The translations under genes and the position numbers were made by a program. A DNA stretch of 64,000 bases from Solen grandis. Lineage: Eukaryota > Mollusca > Bivalvia > Adapedonta > Solenidae. Below the pieces are notes generated by a model, which was given only the letters and a program-made list of their open reading frames with translations, was not told the DNA's origin and did no database searches. Where the stretch lies: contig CM037782.1 in assembly GCA_021229015.1 (NCBI GenBank), positions 64,232,108-64,296,107 of the forward strand, read 5' to 3'. Below, in pieces: positions 24,184 to 34,419 of the stretch (positions within the stretch are counted from its first letter, which is position 1; each line of letters opens with the position of its first letter).

Positions 24184-26605
24184 AAATTAGTCCTGCCCAA
24201 TCTTGAAGCAGTCACATATTTAACAAATTTGAATAATTTGTGCAGCTCTCGGAATATGTGTGCTAAAATATTCTGCATTTGGCCAGAGGATTTTTAGAGT
24301 GTTCGCTGTAAGAGTATACATTTAAGGCAAATCCAGCCCCTAGAAGCCATATTTTTAATACCAATTGGAATCATTTTTAAAACAATCCTAATAGAGGGTT
24401 ACCAAGAACATGTGCAAAAATAATTTTTAAATCCTAAATGAATGAAGAAGTTTCAGCTCAGACATTAGGGTAAGGCCTATTGTACCAGAGTTTTACCTTA
24501 AACCTTGAAATGGTACCTTGACTTAGTATCATATTATGTATTATCATAATGAACAAATGTTTTGCGTTGTTTGTTTTTTTCCAAAAAAAAAAAAATATTT
24601 CATGAGGAAATGGCCTTGAATGTACCCCTTTTTTGACCTTCAGGCTAAAATGTATGACCATGACCTTAGAGTGGAGTCATGTGTCTACACAATGTTTAAC
24701 TTGAATATAACTTGATTTTTCTCAGCTACACAGATAACAGTTACAAATAAAACTGGACACCAGGGTTCTCATTTGTTATCCAGAGCAGTTCTGATACTAT
24801 ACTTCAGATATATGGGAGGTGTCCAACTCTGTGTCTACCTTCAGGACAAGTTTTCAGATCCCTAGTGAGAACCCAGGACACCAACTTACTGGCCAATCTT
24901 TGTGAAGGGCTAGATTTCAGATCCTCGTAAGAACCCTGCTGATTGTCCATGGCTATCTGAAAGCCATGATCTCCAGCAGCAACGTCCAATACCATAGTTC
25001 ACAACATAACCTTCCATATGGCTAACAATTGATTGTTTTCCTTTTGAATTCAATTACTCCTTGACTTCTCAAAATATTTTCTGTTACTGAAAGAAATGCT
25101 CTCTGTTTTACTCTGACAAAATCATCTTTTCTTATTGGTTTCTAGGTGATATCTTGAAGATTTTATTCATCCTTACAGTACCCTGCAGACAGTCTCAAGA
25201 AATACATCAAACACATGTTGACAACATGAACATTATTTCATATTCTTCAAAATTCTGGTACATTTATCATTATCATCCCAATCTATGATAGGTAGTCTAC
25301 ACCATTTCATAAATTCCTGTATAATAAATTCCACCTGGATTGCACCAATATGAACTCTATGTTAAACCTGAGGCTTTTGTACCAACTAGTGGTTTAGTTT
25401 GAATGTCATGAAATGCTTAACTCTGAAGCAAGGTCCTGAGTGATACAGATTAACATTAGTCCAGACCACACCTGAGTGGACAGAAAGTATGTAGTGCTGC
25501 TAATGTTTGAAAATCTAAAAGTATATTCCTCTCCTTTTCTTTTGATGTGTATTGGAAAACAAATTGTTGTTGTTTTTTACAACTATATTATAGACAGTTC
25601 TTGGATGCACCTTAAAAATAAAAATCTAACTCCCAACCCTTTGAAGTGGACCATAACACCTTCTACTTATTTATAATTTTCAAAGGTCATTTGTAGGATC
25701 ATTTCTAAACAAATAAATGGAAATATTTCAATTTTGATCATATAACTTCCTTTCAAAAGCAACTGTATAAATATATCTAGTTTTTGAGGTTTGGCAACCA
25801 CATTTTCTGCTTGATAACTAGAAATCAGAAATGGTTGAAAGCTTGAAATGGTGAATATATGTAATTATCCATCCTTGATACAACCTCTAATGGCATGATA
25901 AAAGTTCCACACTTCATACCACATCTACTCTGGGTCCTATGCAAACAAAATCAATAGCAAATTCCTTCCCATGTACGACAGCTTGCATCCTTTTTGCTTG
26001 GTATGTATGATATTTGTTATTGACTTAACTCAAGGATTCAAATTTATAAGGGCTTGTACTTACTCTGTGATAAGATTTTCAAATGAAGAATGCATATAAA
26101 GTTATACACTTCTCTTACAGTTTAAGCTCTTTCACTCACATATATACAAATAAATCATATTACAACTTATTTGTAACACAATACTTCATAGGATCAATTT
26201 GGGTGATAATGTATAAACTTTGGTGTCCTTAATTAGCAGTATAATTTTGGTAAAATGAGGTCTTTAATAAGTTTAATCTGAACACAAAGAACTCTCTGAT
26301 ATGAGTATCATTGCTCATGTTATTCATACCAAACACACTATGGCAAATAGGAAGCTACTGAACAACCCTAAAAAAAGAACTGAGATTACAAGAAATTAAC
26401 AGAATAAAATCAAAATAAATCTTTTAAATAGTGTAACAGATATCTAAAAATAAGTAAAATTCAGTTGAGACATGTGAAACAGTTTAATGGACAAGATGAA
26501 AGCCAATGTATAAATATGATTTTCTTCCTTGAGGACCTACCTGAGGCACAAATATCCCGAATCCCATCCAATATAAAGGGGGGAAAGGATAAGAAAATCA
26601 CTTAC
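24184..26605. other. MAPRE 5' intron segment, no gene seen
   Basis: At about 24770-24990 is a local repeat in which GGGTTCTYAC, AGGATCTGAAA and TTGGACACC-like words recur. This gives a 63-codon minus-strand frame that I treat as repeat, not gene. The remainder is AT-rich intron. Confidence 0.5.
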
Positions 26606-26900
26606 ACTCCCTGACAAGTATGCACATTGTGATATGAATGGTATGGACACTTATACGACTTGGTCTGCACAGAGCTCTTAGCCATATTCCAAAGTTCCAT
26701 TGCACGCTGTCTTCGCCGCAACTGGGCTTTTTCATCTGCTGTAGACTTGAACATTTTTCAGCGACTATATATAGAAGGCTAAACCCTGCATCACAAGCTA
26801 GGTGAGATATTGAACGACACAAGTTACAGATCCAGCAATATGCCTACAGGTGACATATGGCAAGATCCAACTTTTGATCTCCCCGTAACGGCCCACCATT
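26606..26900 (-). other. Candidate MAPRE 5' untranslated exon and promoter region
   Basis: On the minus strand a strong donor, GGAGT/GTAAGTG, lies at 26606/26605. Upstream (26620-26900) GC content is higher and the sequence is open for about 75 codons, which is non-specific. Coding exon 1 requires an upstream non-coding exon, and this is the best-looking donor I found. The 5' limit is a guess; no TATA box or initiator was located. Confidence 0.3.
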
Positions 26901-28115
26901 CTCATCAGCAAGCTACTTTTATCAATAAACAAACAAATCTTCACGTGACTTTGTAACATGCCCTGATAAATACTGTATTTATATAAGTAAGACTATTTTA
27001 CCATTGTGACCTACATATCTACCGGTAATCATAATCATATCCTTTTAACAATGCCTTTACAGGTTTTCAGTATTCCTAGACTCCTCAAATTTTTTGGGAA
27101 AAGGACTCCCATTTACAGAACAGTCCCTATATAAATATACTGGTGGAGTACAAACCTTTTGGCACAACTCTGTCAAGACTAAAGTTTTTAGAAACCTAGA
27201 GAGAGTTGGTATAAATTAATACTTCTTCACATCCACCTGTCATTTGACACTGACAAGTGAGGATTTGCTATATATGAACCATGCTTAGTTTATCACGTCC
27301 CATCCCAATAACATGAAGATGAGGTAGTAAGTGAGTGTATTAATCACATTAAGCAGGTGAGAGTACTTTCTCCTGCTCAACATTTTTTGGGGTTATAATC
27401 CCAAATCTGAAAACTACCAACAAATGGTTAAGTTTGAATGTCATGAAATGCAAAACCCTGAAGCAAGGTACTAAGAACATGATGTCAAACATGAATTTTG
27501 TTAAGATAAGCTCTTTAAAAACCCATGGCTGAAGTATGAATGACCTGTTGATGATGAAAAAAGTTGTGCAGTTTGAGAATTAAACAGGTTAAGTCAAATC
27601 ATGTGTATGTTATAATGTCCTTTACTAGTCATCAGTTATTCATTGTCCCAGTTAACAGCTGGAGACCAATCTGTACAAATAACTTTTAAATGTTGGATTC
27701 CATGGAACCAGTCAAATCACAAGAGAGTTCTTTGAAACACACAACTGTGTCACCTGCTGAAGTGTGACAGAAAAAATTGTGATGGACAGACAGGCAGATG
27801 CACGGATAGACAGATGTTGGAAAAGTGATCCCTATGTGTCACCACTGCTTACAGAAGGTGATACAAAAATTACTGATAAAAAGTCAAGTCATGTGTTGAG
27901 CTACTAACTTATCATATATAAAAACATTGATAGAACCGATTTCCACTGGAAAAAAATCAGGTGCAAATTTTAGTGTGGGGTGGGTATGGGAGGGGTGGAC
28001 CCCTTCTGTGTGTTGATTTTTTTTTGTACATTTTTACCTTTAATTGACACATTTTGCTGATCTCCCAGTGCTTAATTTGACATAAGAATAATAATATTAT
28101 TTCATACAAAATCTT
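26901..28115. other. Intergenic DNA with a family D fragment
   Basis: The stretch at about 27745-27866 (GTGTCACCTGCTGAAGTGTG, AAAAGTGATCCCTATGTGTC, CAGAAGGTGATACAAAAA) is a fragment of the family D element, with a GACAGACAGGCAGATG core in place of its microsatellite. Otherwise nothing is recognised. Confidence 0.5.
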
Positions 28116-29052
28116 ACTACAGTCAAACTGTATTAAGCAGCCACCCAAGGGACGGGCCACAATTGGCTGCTTAAAACAAGTTGGTTGCTTAAGACAAAAT
28201 ATAGTATTGGCCATTTTTGATAGTACATGTCAATGTATGTATGTATGTATGTATTTATTTTTACCCTTTTTATATGTATATTTTACCTATACACTAAGTC
28301 TTTCTTCCCCACCCCTTTCAATTTTTATCTCTTTCTCTTTCTGAGTTTTATACCCATAACAAAGTAAATATTCAACTGATAAGCACATGTATGAATATAT
28401 CAAAAATAAACATGTATCTAGCGTCAGACATTTTCGTTTAGACATGATGGCATACGCGGACACATTACCGTTATGTTCTAAATATTCCATTTTATATCAC
28501 TAGCGATTTCTTGTTTTTAGCAGCAATCAGTCGATGTTCTTTAATCAAACAATTAATAAAAACACCTTTATAACTCTCAATAGATAAAAGATGTCCACAT
28601 ATAATTATGCATTCATAATTCCAACATTAACACCGATTGGCGATCATCTAGTCAGCCGGGCGATCGAACATAGCAGAATCGATTGCATAACTGTTCATAT
28701 ACATGATGCGTATTACATCAAACTATGCATATATAAAGCACTCACTGATGGTTGATTGGTTAAGCTAGCCCTTCGCAAACAGCATGATGTTGGCAACACC
28801 TTAAGTTTTCCAGCGGAAGTGTGCCAATTATGCCTGCGGGTGGGGAGCAGGGGATTAATGGGCACGAATTCGGTGCAGGATCACACCAGCTGATTGGCCG
28901 CTAATTAGGGACTCCTTTGAAGTATGATTATCCCCTTTTAAGGTGACCGCTGACCGCATATGACAAGTGACCGCTTATTACACAACAATTAAAGAAGAAT
29001 TTGCTCAGGAGGACCTGACATGAGCACTTACGTCATGGTGACCGCTTAATAC

Positions 29053-29995
29053 CAGGGCCTTTTTTCCAGTTTTGGGGAAGGTACCCTAGCCCTTTTTGTG
29101 GGGAAAAATCACAGTTTTGGGGAATTTTTTTACAATGAATCGAATGCTGTGAATATGTTCTTTTAATTATGTAATACAATGAATAATCAATATTTTGCTG
29201 TTTAACACTGTATTTGGGCAGTATTTGGGTAATTAAGGAGTATTTGGGTATATTTGGGTGTATTTGGGTATATCGTGCTGCCGATCGACGGTGCTGGAAC
29301 GGATGGACTGTTCTTACTTGAGATGTCAGTGGCATCGGAAGTCTGAGCTGTGTCATCAGTCAACACTTTACTTGTTGACGGCGATTCGTCATTTCTTCCT
29401 TTTTTAAAGTAAGAAGTCAATGACTTAGTGTTCTTTGAATCACTCTCGCGGATTCTTTTATTGTAATTTCGCCAATTGTGCGACGACATTCTGTTTATAA
29501 CCGCAAACCGTTTCATAAGCAGAAATGCCGTAAACGAGTCTCGTTGTCGTAACATGTGACTGATATTTCTTTGAAATTATCATTCGTTAAGCAACCAGAA
29601 ATTAAAAAAGTAGAAAAGTTACATAAGCCTAGTATCATTATTCACATCCTCCTCCCTCACACAAAAATGAAGAAAAAAAAATATAAGTAAAACCCCAAAC
29701 ACACGCAATAATCAGAACGAGGCTGTTTCATGGGATTTCCAAAGCTCTTCGGTTATCAGAACGAGGCTGAGCAGTAATGCTAAATATAGAAATTCCCTCT
29801 CAGGTTGTTTGTTTACAAAAGTCGCGAAAAATGTTTTTCTTTGTATTTTTTTATCGGTTTTCATTTTTTGTTTTCACGGGGATTTTTATGAACGGGAGGG
29901 GAATTTTTCATGATATTTTGGGGAAAAAAGGTGGCTATATGGCTTGGGGAAGTAGCCGGTTACCGGCTTCTGCAAAGAAGGCTAAAAAGGCCCTG
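29053..29995 (-). mobile_element. hAT-like element, 943 bp, 5-bp target duplication AATAC
   Basis: Inverted termini are CAGGGCCTTTTTTCC and (inverted right end) CAGGGCCTTTTTAGCC. AATAC flanks both sides (29048-29052 and 29996-30000). The duplicated segment at 63079-63083 shows the unoccupied site, CTTAATACACGTG, which proves the boundaries. Its minus strand encodes a transposase N-terminus at about 29493-29290. A 5-bp duplication with a CAGGG end suggests the hAT group that makes 5-bp rather than 8-bp duplications. It is internally deleted and non-autonomous. Confidence 0.92.
29280..29493 (-). pseudogene. Truncated hAT-type transposase N-terminus
   Basis: From a Met at 29493 the minus strand reads MSSHNWRNYNKRIRES, then KSLTSYFKKG, then a Ser/Thr-rich linker (SPSTSKV, TSDATDISSKNSPS). 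This layout (a short basic start, a YFKK-type motif, then a low-complexity linker) is common before the zinc finger of DUF4371/ZMYM-like hAT transposases. The frame then decays into TATTTGGGTA-type repeats, so the DNA-binding and catalytic parts are missing. It is a relic inside the 943-bp element. Confidence 0.5.
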
Positions 29996-30137
29996 AATAC
30001 ACGTGACCGCTATCAAAAGTTTGACTGTATATTTTTCTTTTTGCACTAAAATTGTATTTTCTATACATTCATGAGTCTCCCAGTAACCTTGCTTAATGAC
30101 TGATTTACCTGTTTTTGATTTAAACCAGAAGTATCTA

Positions 30138-30663
30138 TAAACAAGAGGGCAAAGATGGCCCTGTGTCACTCACCTGGGTAAGATTGCTGTGTTAAGCATG
30201 ATTACAAAAAAATGTGGCATCTAAAGTGTTTTACATTTGACTAAGTAACCCAGATTTTGATCCTACCTAAATTTGCACTCATCTGAGATTCCATGCAGTC
30301 ATCATTCTTATCAAGTTAAATGAAGGCAGGGACTCCATGTGACCCATTTTTGAACTCATTCAAGATTTCATATAGAAAAACATCCTGACCAGTTTTCATG
30401 AAGAACTGGCAAAAAACTGTGGCCTCTAGTATGTTTATAAGGTGTATCTAAAATTTGACCAAGTAACCTAGTTTTTGACCCAACATGACCTAATTTCAAA
30501 CTAATCCGCGATATAATGTAGACAAACATCCTGAGCAAATGTTATTAAGAATGGGCTAAAACTGTGGCCTCTAGAGTGTTCACAAGGTTTTTCTAAGATT
30601 TGACCTGATGACCTATTTTTTGACCCCACGTGACCCAATTTTGAACTCATCCAAGATATCATG
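30138..30663 (-). mobile_element. Family A element, minus strand, 5' part cut
   Basis: It starts with AAACAAGAGGGCAAAGATGG and CACTCACCTGGG, the inverse of the family A right end. The core units contain TGTGGCCTCTAG and TTTGACC...TGACCCAATTT and recur about every 170-180 bp. It is interrupted at 30664 by a copy of the CAGGGCC hAT-like element. The same element is present in the second copy at 63221-64000. Confidence 0.75.
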
Positions 30664-30830
30664 CCAGGGCCTTTTAACCCTTCTTTGCAACAGCCTGTTA
30701 CCGGCTACTTCCCCAAGTCATATAACCACCTTTTTTTCCCCCAAATTATATCCTCCAAAATTCCCCTTCCTCAGAAATAAAATCCCCATTAAATCGTTTT
30801 ATGAATAACGGTGAAAAAAAAAAATCAAAT
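30664..30830. mobile_element. End fragment of a second CAGGGCC hAT-like element
   Basis: CAGGGCCTTTTAACCCTTCT, CCTGTTACCGGCTACTTCCC and AAATTCCCCTTCC match the inverse of the right end of the element at 29053-29995 over about 165 bp. The other terminus was not found, so it is a truncated or rearranged copy. Confidence 0.7.
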
Positions 30831-31547
30831 CAGTTACAACACATGATTTTTATTTTTTGTGAATTACCCAAGCAGTCAGACTAGTTATCAAAATTTGAAT
30901 GAAAGATACTCTCAGATATAATTTTTATTTAATTGCTGGTAGAATCAAAAGAAAGTTAAGTTAAGTTGTTACAGCTTCGATTTACGATCAAGTCAAACTT
31001 TTTTGGCAAACGAAAGCCAGTGTTACAAACTAAATTATCGACTACAATATGATATTTTCTTGATCAACCCATCTTTCCCAATCTCATTTAAGTGTTTTAA
31101 GAGTAATTAAAAAATATTCAGTCAATACGCCAACCCCTCAATCAATGTTGGTGATGTTAACTCCATTTCAAGGGAGCATGGAAAATTAAATTACACATGA
31201 AGAGTATCTAGAGCAATGTTCTGTAACATCTGCATTTAGACTTATATATTACTTATTTCATTTCTAACCGCTAACAATGTGTGTGTGTGTGTATATAATC
31301 TTAAGCCTTTTGATAGATTTTTTTATTAATGGTAACTGATCTATGTAGTAAAAAAAAAATTCCCCAAATTACGTAGGTCAAGTGACTACGATTCTGGCAA
31401 AAAAAAAACAATATACTATTACCTACCTACCTACTGACCCAACCCAAAAAGTAGAGGCAAAAATACAATGTATGAAGATTTGCCTATGTTAAAGTACAAA
31501 ATCATGGCTGAAAGTAAAAATAATTCTGCTTATTCATATATTGCTGG
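30831..31547. other. Intergenic DNA, no gene seen
   Basis: AT-rich sequence with a (GT)n run near 31279-31292 and a palindrome-like GTAGGTCAAGTGACTACG near 31374. Nothing else is recognised. Confidence 0.5.
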
Positions 31548-33276
31548 CAGTGCTCCAAGAGCAGGATAGCCCGGCGCCCGGGGCTCCTCTATTTTCAATC
31601 CGGGCCGGTCACCATTTTAAAATATCTTGCCCGGCCGGGCGCCTCTAAAAAGGCCGGGCGCATTGAACAAATTTTTAATCTTGCCCGGACCCTCTATAAG
31701 TAATCCATTTCATTATCATCATTTATAAACCTTGCTCGAGGCAAAGCGCGCTAATCACAATAAATATCACCGAACGTGACCTTGTCATAGGGGTAGTTTA
31801 CATTCTTGTTCAACCAATCGATAACCGCTATGGATACAAGCTACACAATAACTACGTCATGCGGTGTCGGTCTCTTTTATCCGAAAATAGAAACAGAAGC
31901 AATTGCCGAACGTGATTGGTCGCGATAAAAATAGACTTATGAATATTAATTAATTTATACATCATTCGGGTATCTACTGTACTTTTCTACTCTGCGTTTG
32001 AAAAGAAATTGTTGTTTTAACAAGGGTCTATTTGAAAGACCCTGTTTTAACGGATTAAGGCACCGATAAAGGACTCGTTATTAATTAACTAATGGTGTGA
32101 TTAGCTACTGTCTGTGAGTCGACCAAACTGTCAAACCATCTTATTGTTAACAGGTAAGCAAACAATTAAAGATCCACTACTCGCGATTGACCAATTGTCC
32201 AACTTATTGTATTAATCGCTAATTGATTATCACAAGAATGCTTTTTAACAAAGAATAAATAAAATGAGTAAAATAATGGGAATTAAAAAATACAAAAAAC
32301 CTAAGTTGATTCAGTATGTAAGTTTACTGTCAACGGAAAAGATGTTGAAGTTCTTGCTTAAGCCTCGCGATAAAGGCGAAAACGAAAGTAAAAAACGTAA
32401 GGCAGAAGAGCCCGACAAAATCTACGAGAGTAGTAAACGTAAACGCGTGTTTCAATCCAAATGGTTAGAGAGTCATGAGTGGCTACGCTATGACAGTGAT
32501 CTTGATAAAAAAATTTATCACTGATGATCAAGTCACAACCAAAATTGACTCCAGAAGCTATTGACAGTGCAATAGGACACTGGGTCACATCTGGCCCTGG
32601 TGGCAAGCACACACGAGTATACAAAATGTTGTAAATCTGATTGTGTCACTGTGATTGACAAAATTTAGTAAATGACCATTTTGTTTATTACATGTAACTA
32701 AGATAAACTTAACAAAGACTTAAGTACAGTGAGATGTGCAAGAAACACAAAAGTTGTTTATGTAGTTAAAGTTATTGTTAAGAAATAAACATTCATAAAG
32801 GTAATTAAATAAAAGAATAAACCTCAATTATAAAAACTAACTCTACAATTATGTTATAAATTCCTTAAATTTTTAAATAAAATTTTATCTACTGTTATAC
32901 AATACAAAAATAATTCTAAGATTAAAGTTTCATTTATGTGTCAGACAGTCTGTGTTACCATGTTGTTAATAAATATTAAGATAAGTTAACCTTGAAAATT
33001 ATCTTTGTTACAAAAAATAAAACTATTAAAAAATTATATGAAAAATAAATAAAATACATTAAACAAATTGAAAGACTTGTATTATTTCTTAAATTGCTAG
33101 TCTTATAAGGCCCCCTCCCTATAGTATAGTTTCAATGAATTACAAACATAATCTTGACAGCGCTTAACAGAATAACGCGCTTTATCAGGGCAAGTAAGTT
33201 TTCAATCAGGGCAAGTTGATTTTTTCAATCTACTTGCCCTGGGCTTGTCTGTCATTTTAATTTTCTTGGAGCACTG
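31548..33276 (+). mobile_element. hAT-like element, 1729 bp, 5-bp target duplication GCTGG
   Basis: Termini CAGTGCTCCAAGA (31548) and TCTTGGAGCACTG (ending 33276) are perfect 13-bp inverted repeats. GCTGG flanks both sides (31543-31547 and 33277-33281). Near the ends are inverted GC-rich words (GCCCGGCCGGGCG and CTTGCCCGG on the left, CTTGCCCTGGGCTTG on the right). It carries a transposase N-terminal fragment at 32264-32640. It lies intergenically between MAPRE and PSMB2, about 1 kb upstream of PSMB2. Internally deleted. Confidence 0.9.
32264..32524 (+). pseudogene. hAT/ZMYM-like transposase N-terminal fragment
   Basis: An 86-codon frame has an initial basic stretch (KIMGIKKYKKPKL), a Lys/Glu-rich segment with two nuclear-localisation-like clusters (KKRKAEE and SKRKRK-type), then KRVFQSKWLESHEWLRYD. 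The WL(x)5WLRYD block is the one that precedes the TTF/BED-like zinc finger in KIAA1586/ZMYM/DUF4371-type proteins derived from hAT transposases. The zinc finger and RNase-H-like core are missing. Just past the stop another frame (about 32535-32632) reads TPEAIDSAIGHWVTSGPG, perhaps a degraded continuation. Confidence 0.6.
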
Positions 33277-33281
33277 GCTGG

Positions 33282-34204
33282 GCTTTTTTGTTTTTTTGTT
33301 TCTTTTTCAGAGGCTGTTCACAGGCGCATTCTCCTCTGAAAAATTCTTTGAATTTATGCAGTCAGCCGTTTTCCCCTAATTTGCATATCACTCCATGATT
33401 TTCCTTTCACCAGAGAAATAAGAAATGTTGCTATTATCCCCAAATTATGATATTAACTTATTATTAAGGCCCATTCCCAGCATCTGAAAAGAAAAATGTC
33501 TGGATCTTGTATAATACTTGCTTGGCATATATATGAATGAGTGAAATATTTTTACAAATACACCCATACACAGTGTCCCTGTTTCATGATTTTTTTATTA
33601 ATAAATTTTATTCCTCATCAAGTACAGGGGTATAAAACAAAGTATGTGGGGACCAGTCAGAATATTAAAATGCAGAACAAATGCATAAAATGGAGCAATT
33701 ATATTTTTGATAAAATGTCATGTCATTTTGGATTGCTTAATTATAGAAGAAAATGACAATCGGCATTGATAAAATACATGGCTGTGAATAATATAGCTAA
33801 TTCCCTTCACAAAGTGTTGTATTTTTTTATCACCATCATTTGAATAAATTTATTTCGCCGACAATTTCTTTCAATGTGGGTGGGGTACATTGACTAAAAT
33901 GTGCCTGCGATTAATCAATGGATTCTGCGACACCGAAGTTAACGTATACTGATTTTTTTATATGTAACGGATTTAAATTCCATATGAAAAGAAGAAAACA
34001 ATGTTACCAGTCAGATTCAGACGTCAAAAATGATCCTTTTGGTCACTGTCACTCTTACGGAAATGTCTCGAAATGAGGTTCAAAATGTTAGTCACGTGAT
34101 TTTGGGTTTCAGCCAAATATATTTGGTAATTACATTATTTTCAATCTTCCCTTTATTTCAGACATTAAACAATATTCATAAATAGAAGATAATCGATATT
34201 AATT
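33282..34204. other. PSMB2 upstream flank, nothing recognised
   Basis: AT-rich intergenic sequence. AGAGGCTGTTCACAGG near 33310 resembles a stretch near 14963 in the MAPRE intron, a likely small repeat. No CpG-rich patch is obvious by eye. Confidence 0.45.
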
Positions 34205-34328
34205 TTTCTTCAAATGGCGATTATTTACTGCTGATCTGTCTTTAAACAAACGGAAGTTGTACATGTTGCTTTCTCATCTGAGAATATTTCTTTTGATGAA
34301 TTAACATTTGACGAAATTGACCAAAAGC
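34205..34328 (+). promoter_or_regulatory. PSMB2: PSMB2 presumed promoter-proximal region and 5' UTR
   Basis: The 120 bp before the start codon contain CAAATGGCG (34211-34219), close to the YY1 core AANATGGCG, and ACGGAAGTTG (about 34250), an ETS-type GGAAGT. Both are usual in TATA-less housekeeping promoters including proteasome genes. If transcribed, the region holds two short upstream frames: ATG at 34214 (six codons) and ATG at 34264 (13 codons). The transcription start cannot be placed from sequence alone. Confidence 0.35.
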
Positions 34329-34419
34329 ATGGAGTGTCTTATCGGGATTCAGGGAAAGGATTTTGTTGTTATAGCTGCAGATACCGTTTCAGCGAGGAGC
34401 ATTGTTTCTATGAAACAAG
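34329..34419 (+). CDS. PSMB2: PSMB2 exon 1 coding part (residues 1-30)
   Basis: ATG at 34329 in an AAGC-ATG-G context opens [12 protein letters not shown], ending SIVSMKQ plus the first base of an Asp codon. The donor is CAAG/GTAATT at 34419/34420. It corresponds to the first beta-strand pair and the region where catalytic beta subunits would expose Thr1. No in-frame ATG upstream gives a family-like extension, so this start is firm. Confidence 0.95.

Larger units (their letters stand above)
16552..26605 (-). other. Presumed MAPRE 5' intron
   Basis: Coding exon 1 has a clear acceptor only 13 nt before its ATG, so the transcript must begin upstream on the minus strand. The intron should extend at least through the MITEs and the tandem-repeat element described here. 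Its far end is uncertain; a good GTAAGT donor lies at 26605-26600. Confidence 0.5.
28116..30032. mobile_element. Composite element with ACAGTCAAACT inverted ends, carrying a nested hAT
   Basis: The left end TACAGTCAAACTGTATTAAG (about 28118) and the right end, read inverted as TACAGTCAAACTTTTGATAG (about 30032), are terminal inverted repeats with outer 12 bp nearly identical. Left sequence (AGCAGCCACCC, GGCTGCTTAA) and right sequence (GTGACCGCTTATTAC, GTGACCGCTATC) are related words. Without the nested 943-bp element at 29053 it would be about 970 bp. It encodes no protein I recognise. The right part is repeated after 61448. Confidence 0.55.
28435..30625 (+). repeat. Long duplicated segment, copy 1 (partner 61448-64000)
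   Basis: Position 28435 onward matches 61448 onward nearly base for base for about 300 bp. After a replaced stretch it matches again from GAGCAGGGGATTAATGGG (28845 and 62877) to beyond 30600. Copy 1 has a 943-bp hAT insertion absent from copy 2; copy 2 has about 1.1 kb of other sequence where copy 1 has about 100 bp. Copy 2 starts at the first base after an assembly gap, so it may be an allele rather than a true duplicate. Confidence 0.9.

Noticed and set aside
24804..24995. 63-codon minus-strand frame with protein-like composition
   Set aside because: The stretch contains recurring words (GGGTTCT, GATCTGAAA) typical of a local repeat, lacks splice sites and has no recognisable family.
26598..26822. 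74-codon minus-strand frame as a protein-coding exon
   Set aside because: No family similarity; the good donor at its end fits better with an untranslated leader exon, and MAPRE has its own well-supported start codon in a later exon.
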